This document shows positions 13,991 through 16,717 of a DNA stretch of 16,717 bases, in pieces (within the stretch, counting starts at the first letter, position 1; every line of letters begins with the position of its first letter). Position numbers and translations under genes: made by a program. The notes beneath the pieces were generated by a model. The model saw only the letters and a list, made by a program, of their open reading frames with translations, did not search any database and had not been told where the DNA came from. The stretch is from RGIG4708 sp045633845 (GTDB taxonomy: Bacteria; Bacillota; Clostridia; UMGS1810), in contig JAZQZC010000004.1 in the NCBI GenBank assembly GCA_045633845.1, forward strand, positions 1-16,717, given 5' to 3'.

Positions 13991-15018
13991 TACTGATCAC
14001 TCTTTATATCAATTTTATAGCCTGTGAGTCTTGCTGCAAGGCGGGCATTCTGACCCTCTTTGCCGATAGCAAGTGACAACTGATGGAAAGGAACAACAAC
14101 GTGTGCTTCCTTGTTTTCAACATCTACGTCAAGGCTTACAACCTCTGCAGGGTTAAGACTTGCTTTAATAAATTCTGCAGGGTCGTCACTGTATTTTACA
14201 ATATCAATCTTTTCGCCTCCCAGCTCGTCTACAATAACCTGTACTCTTGTACCCTTTGTACCTATGCAGGCACCAATCGGGTCGATGTTTTCGTCTTTTG
14301 ACATAACTGCAATTTTGGTTCTTGAGCCTGCTTCACGCGAGATACTTTTGATTTCTACAATGCCATCTTTGATTTCGGGAATTTCTTCTTCAAAAAGGCA
14401 GCCAACAAGTGCAGGGCGTGTACGTGATACGTTTACTATTGTGCCCTTTGTGGTTTTGCGTACTTCGGTTACATAAACCTTCATACGCTTGTGGAAGTCG
14501 TAGCTTTCGCCAGGTACCTGCTCGTTTTGTGAAAGATATGCCTCTGTTCTGCCGACATCGAGGTAAACATTTTTCTTTTCAATTCGCTGAATTGTACCCG
14601 ACACAATTTTGTGCTCTTTTGCAGAAAATTCATCATAAATGAGTGTTCGCTCTGCCTCTTTGATGCGCTGAGTAACAACCTGCTTTGCTGTCTGAGCCGC
14701 AATTCTGCCAAATGCCATAGGTGTATCTTCAATATTTACTGTGTCGCCAAGCTCATATGTGCCGCTGATTTTTTTTGCTTCGTCAAGGCTGATTTGTGCA
14801 AGAGCATCCTCAACAGTTTCTACAACCTCTTTTTGAATAAATACTCTTACCTCGCCTGTTTTGCGGTCGATGTTTACAAGCACATTGTTGTTGCTAGTGT
14901 TATAATTTCTTTTATATGCCGATACAAGTGCCGCATCGATTGCATCAAACAGAATATCTCTGTTGATATTTTTTTCTTTTTCGATTTCACAAATTGCTGT
15001 GATAAATTCATTAGCCAT
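13990..15018 (-). CDS. nusA: Transcription termination/antitermination factor NusA
   Basis: NusA binds RNA polymerase and modulates pausing and termination. The 342-residue protein has the NusA N-terminal domain (MANEFITAICEIEKEKNI onward), an S1 domain (about 130-200), and two KH domains with GACIGTKGTRVQ and LAIGKEGQNARLAARLTG. It ends right after KH2 and lacks the acidic C-terminal repeats of enterobacterial NusA, as is usual in Firmicutes. The start at 15018 is chosen over an in-frame ATG four codons upstream: that ATG directly abuts AAAGGA, while 15018 lies 12 bases from it and matches the family start. It is the second gene of the operon, 35 bases after rimP. Confidence 0.95.
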   Translation of the reverse strand: MANEFITAICEIEKEKNINRDILFDAIDAALVSAYKRNYNTSNNNVLVNIDRKTGEVRVFIQKEVVETVEDALAQISLDEAKKISGTYELGDTVNIEDTPMAFGRIAAQTAKQVVTQRIKEAERTLIYDEFSAKEHKIVSGTIQRIEKKNVYLDVGRTEAYLSQNEQVPGESYDFHKRMKVYVTEVRKTTKGTIVNVSRTRPALVGCLFEEEIPEIKDGIVEIKSISREAGSRTKIAVMSKDENIDPIGACIGTKGTRVQVIVDELGGEKIDIVKYSDDPAEFIKASLNPAEVVSLDVDVENKEAHVVVPFHQLSLAIGKEGQNARLAARLTGYKIDIKSDQ

Positions 15019-15053
15019 TTTTTTAATCATTCCTTTCGTATAGTGTGACTAAA

Positions 15054-15533
15054 TTAAAATATTACCGTTAATTTTACAGATGATACTTCATCCTCTTTTG
15101 CAACGTATTCGCTGCCGTTTGCAAGCTTGATTGTAATAACGCCGTCGGTCTTGCCAACAAGCTCGCCTGTTACAACCTTACTTCCGTTTACTGCCTTGTA
15201 AAGACCTATGTCTACCTGCCTGCCTTTGAATCTGACAAAATCCTCTTGTCTTTTGAGCGGTCTGTCAAGTCCAGGGCTTGTAACCTCAAGCATATATGCC
15301 TCTTTAACAGGGTCCTCCGAGTCAAGCAAATCGCTTAAGGAGCGGCTCACTTCCTCGCAGTCGTTTATGGAAACATATTCACTTTCGCCATCGGGTTTTG
15401 TGTCAAGAATTACTCTCAGCACATAATCCGAACCCTCTTTTTTGTACTCAACCTCATAGATGTCAAGCCCGTGCTGCTGTGCAAGGGGCAAAGCCATCTC
15501 GTAAATTTTGTCAGTAAGCTTTTGTTTTGCCAT
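15054..15533 (-). CDS. rimP: Ribosome maturation factor RimP
   Basis: RimP assists assembly of the 30S subunit. The 159-residue protein starts at MAKQKLTDKIYEMALPLA, with YEVEYKKEGSDYVLRVILD, CEEVSRSLSDLLD, and YMLEVTSPGLDRPLK as family signatures, and an SH3-like C-terminal domain. The ATG at 15533 has GGGAGG 5 bases upstream. The frame stays open for 47 more codons upstream, but that stretch is the hairpinned leader and does not look like protein. First gene of the nine-gene operon ending with ribF. Confidence 0.95.
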   Translation of the reverse strand: MAKQKLTDKIYEMALPLAQQHGLDIYEVEYKKEGSDYVLRVILDTKPDGESEYVSINDCEEVSRSLSDLLDSEDPVKEAYMLEVTSPGLDRPLKRQEDFVRFKGRQVDIGLYKAVNGSKVVTGELVGKTDGVITIKLANGSEYVAKEDEVSSVKLTVIF

Positions 15534-15548
15534 AATTACCTCCCATAA

Positions 15549-15621
15549 TGTGACAGGCATTGAGAGTTCGAATCCTGTCACACTAACGTCGAAAGAGTGG
15601 GTTTTGCAACCCACTCTTTCG
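15549..15621 (-). promoter_or_regulatory. Structured rimP leader: two perfect hairpins
   Basis: In the leader RNA, hairpin 1 (15590-15621) is a perfect 14-bp stem (CGAAAGAGTGGGTT with its complement) closing a 4-base loop. Hairpin 2 (15549-15582) is a perfect 9-bp stem TGTGACAGG/CCTGTCACA with a 16-base loop, ending 4 bases before the rimP ribosome site (complement of 15539-15544). Neither is followed by a T run, so they are not simple terminators. They could stabilise the transcript or bind a protein that controls translation of rimP. I do not recognise them as a described riboswitch or leader class. Confidence 0.75.
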
Positions 15622-15645
15622 TGAAAACTTATTCTAACATTGCAT

Positions 15646-15674
15646 AGTATACCACATAAATTGAGTAATTGCAA
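15646..15674 (-). promoter_or_regulatory. Promoter of the rimP-ribF operon
   Basis: TTGCAA (15669-15674), 17-base spacer, TATACT (15646-15651) on the minus strand. The leader is about 105 bases and contains both hairpins. The promoter starts 27 bases after the barstar stop; no clear terminator separates them. Confidence 0.8.
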
Positions 15675-15700
15675 GTGTTTTTTGAAAAAAATGTAAATTA

Positions 15701-16009
15701 TTAATCTTTACTATATACAAAAACAATATTCGGACTTTGTTTGTGAACATCGTCAAATATTTTTATAATTTTATCCATATAATCCTGCCAATCATCAGGC
15801 AATTTTGATTTTCCCTTTATAATGATTTTTATTTGCTCATCAGTATAATATCTCATGCAATCCCAAAGCGCATCAAGATTTTCTCCGTAATAATCGGGAA
15901 AACCCAAAGATTCTTTTATAGCTTTGTGAATATCACCAAAATACCTACACTCATTAAAATCAAGTGTAATAATATTTCCTTCTATATGTTTGAATTCATT
16001 TTCACTCAT
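15701..16009 (-). CDS. Barstar-family RNase inhibitor
   Basis: This 102-residue protein is the antidote to the barnase-type RNase encoded just upstream. It aligns with barstar from Bacillus amyloliquefaciens over the key helix: PDYYGENLDALWDC here against PEYYGENLDALWDC. D46, W49 and D50 correspond to barstar D35, W38 and D39, which plug the RNase active site. Barstar W44 corresponds to Y55 and E76 to an aspartate in IFDDV. It has no signal peptide and acts in the cytoplasm. The ATG at 16009 has AGGAGG 7 bases upstream, inside the toxin's last codons; the gap between genes is 13 bases, so both are made from one transcript in the order toxin then antidote. Confidence 0.95.
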   Translation of the reverse strand: MSENEFKHIEGNIITLDFNECRYFGDIHKAIKESLGFPDYYGENLDALWDCMRYYTDEQIKIIIKGKSKLPDDWQDYMDKIIKIFDDVHKQSPNIVFVYSKD

Positions 16010-16022
16010 AATTATGCCTCCT

Positions 16023-16532
16023 TTATCTTATTTCAGCAAATGTTTTATAATGATCATATGTAACAAATATTAATCCATCATTTGAATATACTATACGTTG
16101 CTTATTTCTATATCCCGATACATAATTTATATCTGCTTCATACCATATTCTACCTTCTTTTTCAGGCAGATGACCATCTGCATTTTTATAAATTCCTCCA
16201 GCAATTATTTTATTTGGCATTACATCATAAAAGTTACCTTTTTTTGGTTTCCAACCGAAAGAATATGCAACATCTATCATCACATAATCATCTGGCAATT
16301 TCCCTTTGTATTTCAAATGCCAATCTGCTCCGTCTTGCTTTTTGTTTGTTGCTTCACCTGCAAATATGGATTTTAAACGCTTTATCATACATCGGCAATT
16401 CCGATGAAGAGGTGGTGATGGTTTTTCAATTTCATTAATTTCGTAAATTTTACCGTGATTTTCTTTGCAGGGCTTACAAGTTTTTCCATCAAGTAACGCA
16501 ACCCAGTTTTTCCATTTTGTACTATAACGCAT
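16023..16532 (-). CDS. Barnase-type RNase with N-terminal MuF-like Cys/His module
   Basis: Residues from about 70 to 169 align without gaps to barnase (offset 59 over its core and C-terminus). E132, R142, R146 and H161 match catalytic E73, R83, R87 and H102; W94, the ADINY motif and the final DHYxTFxxIR are also kept. Two positions differ: K27 is I86 and R59 is A118. Residues 1-55 instead resemble the tail of phage Mu F/SPP1 gp7-type minor head proteins: W-x-x-L-x-DGKTC19-x-x-C22, then PPLH43-R-N-C46-R-C48, a possible zinc site. There is no signal peptide or membrane segment. ATG at 16532 has AAAGGA 8 bases upstream and follows its own promoter, so this is a complete short gene and not a clipped large one. 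It would cut RNA and be held by the adjacent barstar. Confidence 0.93.
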   Translation of the reverse strand: MRYSTKWKNWVALLDGKTCKPCKENHGKIYEINEIEKPSPPLHRNCRCMIKRLKSIFAGEATNKKQDGADWHLKYKGKLPDDYVMIDVAYSFGWKPKKGNFYDVMPNKIIAGGIYKNADGHLPEKEGRIWYEADINYVSGYRNKQRIVYSNDGLIFVTYDHYKTFAEIR

Positions 16533-16570
16533 ATTATCATTCCTTTCAATTTAATTTGATAATATAATTG

Positions 16571-16631
16571 TATCAAAAATCAAATACGGCACTTTCGCCA
16601 ACAAAGAATGATAAAAATGAGATTTTTGATA
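16571..16631 (-). promoter_or_regulatory. Inverted repeat in the RNase gene leader
   Basis: TATCAAAAATC (16571-16581) is the exact complement of GATTTTTGATA (16621-16631), 39 bases apart. Between them GGC-GAAAGT-GCC (minus strand) makes a smaller hairpin. On the transcript this folds nearly the whole leader, ending about 38 bases before the start codon. It may control toxin translation or RNA stability, or bind a repressor as DNA. Confidence 0.5.
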
Positions 16632-16636
16632 TAAAT

Positions 16637-16676
16637 ATTGTACCATAATTTTGTTACATTGTCGATACTTATATCG
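16637..16676 (-). promoter_or_regulatory. Promoter of the RNase-barstar operon with operator-like palindrome
   Basis: TCGACA (16660-16665), 17-base spacer, TACAAT (16637-16642) on the minus strand. The inverted repeat CGATA-TAAG-TATCG (16663-16676) overlaps the -35 box, the position expected of a repressor site. The start would be about 98 bases before the ATG. Confidence 0.7.
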
Positions 16677-16717
16677 TTACTTATTGTTTCAATATAATTA
16701 CAGCTATTGCTCTTTGG

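Noticed and set aside
15558..15582. GAGTTCGAATCC in the rimP leader, resembling a tRNA T loop on the plus strand
   Set aside because: The flanking bases do not form a 5-bp T stem and no other tRNA arm is present; it is better explained as the loop of hairpin 2.
15534..15674. 47-residue in-frame N-terminal extension of RimP
   Set aside because: It covers the promoter and both leader hairpins, has no family similarity, and a strong ribosome site sits before the internal ATG.
15675..15700. Possible terminator after barstar (short T6-A6 pairing)
   Set aside because: The pairing is only A-T, the loop is a single base and there is no GC-rich stem, so read-through into the rimP operon remains possible.
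1..16717. CRISPR array or other regularly spaced repeats
   Set aside because: Reading both strands, no set of three or more evenly spaced identical repeats was found.

Overview
This is a low-GC chromosomal window from a Firmicutes bacterium, most likely class Clostridia. The signs are: the gene order rimP-nusA-ylxR-ylxQ-infB-rbfA-nrnA-truB-ribF; an NfnAB-type transhydrogenase; strong AGGAGG ribosome binding sites; sigma-A-like promoters (TTGACT/TATAAT) with 17-base spacers; tRNA genes that encode CCA; and several GTG or TTG starts. I cannot name genus or species. Almost everything is on the minus strand; the one clear plus-strand gene is the TPM-domain protein.

Layout. (1) About 9-1205: an IS481-like insertion sequence with an intact transposase and a possible hairpin that hides the transposase ribosome binding site in read-through transcripts. 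Bases 1206-1393 hold nothing I can recognise. (2) 1394-2042: a rearranged tRNA-Leu cluster. It has an intact tRNA-Leu(CAG), a truncated copy that is identical over 86 bp, a small tRNA head remnant, and an intact tRNA-Leu(GAG) with its own promoter and terminator. Between the broken copies lies a GC-richer block of about 115 bp that folds into two long imperfect hairpins. (3) 2119-3686: a two-gene sugar operon, a ROK kinase followed by a GmhA-like SIS isomerase. (4) 3820-4623: a divergent secreted or membrane TPM-domain protein with its own promoter and terminator. (5) 4659-7842: a promoter and then nadK-nfnA-nfnB, an NADP(H) supply module in which one enzyme makes NADP+ and a bifurcating transhydrogenase uses it. 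(6) 7879-15674: the long translation and transcription operon (rimP to ribF), from a promoter with a doubly hairpinned leader to a strong terminator. (7) 15701-16676: a toxin-antidote pair. The toxin is a barnase-type RNase fused to a short cysteine/histidine-rich piece of a phage MuF-type head protein. A barstar gene follows 13 bases later. The pair has its own promoter with operator-like inverted repeats.

The most interesting parts are the MuF-barnase/barstar pair, where two residues of the classical barnase-barstar contact surface and catalytic site are changed although the rest aligns without gaps; the paired-hairpin block inside the tRNA-Leu cluster; and the structured rimP leader. Assignments rest on motifs and remembered family sequences; no search was run.
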